NCBI RefSeq assembly: GCF_003583985.1 | Contig: NZ_QXML01000001.1 | Coordinates: 744,001-808,000 of the forward strand | Length of the DNA: 64,000 bases | Direction of reading: 5' to 3' | From: Algoriphagus lacus | Lineage (GTDB): Bacteria > Bacteroidota > Bacteroidia > Cytophagales > Cyclobacteriaceae | Part shown: one piece after another, positions 63,777 through 64,000 of the stretch | Numbering within the stretch: the first letter of the stretch is position 1 | How the letters are laid out: every line of letters begins with the position of its first letter | Made by a program: the position numbers and the translations under genes | Notes under the pieces: generated by a model | Told to the model about the DNA's origin: nothing | The model's database searches: none | The model's input: the letters and a program-made list of their open reading frames with translations, nothing else

Positions 63777-64000
63777 ATGAAAAACCTTATTCAATTTTTA
63801 TTGTTTATAAACTTAGTTTTTACTTCCTTTTCCTCTTGGGGTCAACAGGTTACCTTTACCCCGTTCGGTACTTCTCCATTTTGGTTTGGAGAGCAGACTA
63901 CCTTCGCTTTGGGATATCGGGTTGGGTCAAGTTCTGTAATTACGCCATTCTGTTCCGCGAGGTCTGCCAGTGTAGTGGGAAATTCGGGTGCTATTGCTAC
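63777..64000 (+). CDS. Exported protein, 3' end beyond the window
   Basis: At least 74 residues. Signal peptide MKNLIQFLLFINLVFTSFSSWGQ, then a Ser/Thr/Phe-rich mature part (VTFTPFGTSPFWFGEQT). ATG lies 1 nt after the stop of the previous gene, so they are co-transcribed. Too short to assign; could be a surface protein or a large secreted repeat protein. Confidence 0.65.
   Translation, partial: MKNLIQFLLFINLVFTSFSSWGQQVTFTPFGTSPFWFGEQTTFALGYRVGSSSVITPFCSARSASVVGNSGAIA

Overview
The window looks like a chromosomal segment of a gliding Bacteroidota bacterium, probably Cytophagales near Algoriphagus/Cyclobacteriaceae. The evidence is gldA-gldF-gldG, lamin-tail and FlgD-like type IX secretion cargo, a TonB receptor paired with a DUF4249 lipoprotein, a full dcw cluster with a PASTA penicillin-binding protein, almost no Shine-Dalgarno sequences, and promoters of the Bacteroidota type (TTG, about 19 nt, TAnnTTTG). 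The lineage is inferred from gene content only.

Layout. 1-3392: an AT-rich accessory patch with a tyrosine recombinase followed, on the same strand, by three promoterless lipoprotein genes. Each gene lies in a unit whose two ends are complementary to each other and which carries an attC-like folded site. It reads as an integron-like cassette array with a recombinase that lacks the IntI signature, and is the most unusual part of the window. 3461-7401: M23 peptidase, carB, DUF4834. 7540-9960: a four-gene alkylation-repair operon (AraC-MGMT fusion, 2OG oxygenase, stand-alone Ada zinc domain, AlkB). 9977-12153: methyltransferase and asd. 12311-16914: T9SS-type surface protein, a short unlisted ORF, DksA-like protein, scpB, SprT-like protein. 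16979-19599: small lipoprotein, der, era, initiator tRNA. 19764-24179: hypothetical gene under a palindromic operator, DoxX, prmC, RsmB-like methyltransferase, two membrane proteins. 24322-29672: guaB, YpdA-like reductase, NRDE protein, old yellow enzyme, SDR. 29785-32078: a BlaI/M56 regulatory pair with three identical-pattern operators.

32484-47869 is the dcw cluster, all on the plus strand and mostly with 4-nt overlaps: mraZ, rsmH, ftsL-like, ftsI, murE, mraY, murD, ftsW, murG, murC, ftsQ, ftsA, ftsZ. It makes lipid II and builds the divisome. Four MraZ-type GTGGG repeats at 10-bp spacing precede mraZ, and murG appears to start at ATT. 47873-57141: FMN reductase, purine nucleoside phosphorylase, small lipoprotein, TonB receptor with DUF4249 partner, two tandem secreted M20 amidohydrolases, SDR. 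57323-61966: gldA, gldF, gldG, then dnaN. 62057-64000: VF530, VOC protein, and two secreted proteins, the last cut by the window end.

No rRNA, CRISPR array, insertion sequence or prophage was seen. All calls come from reading the sequence; no database search was run.
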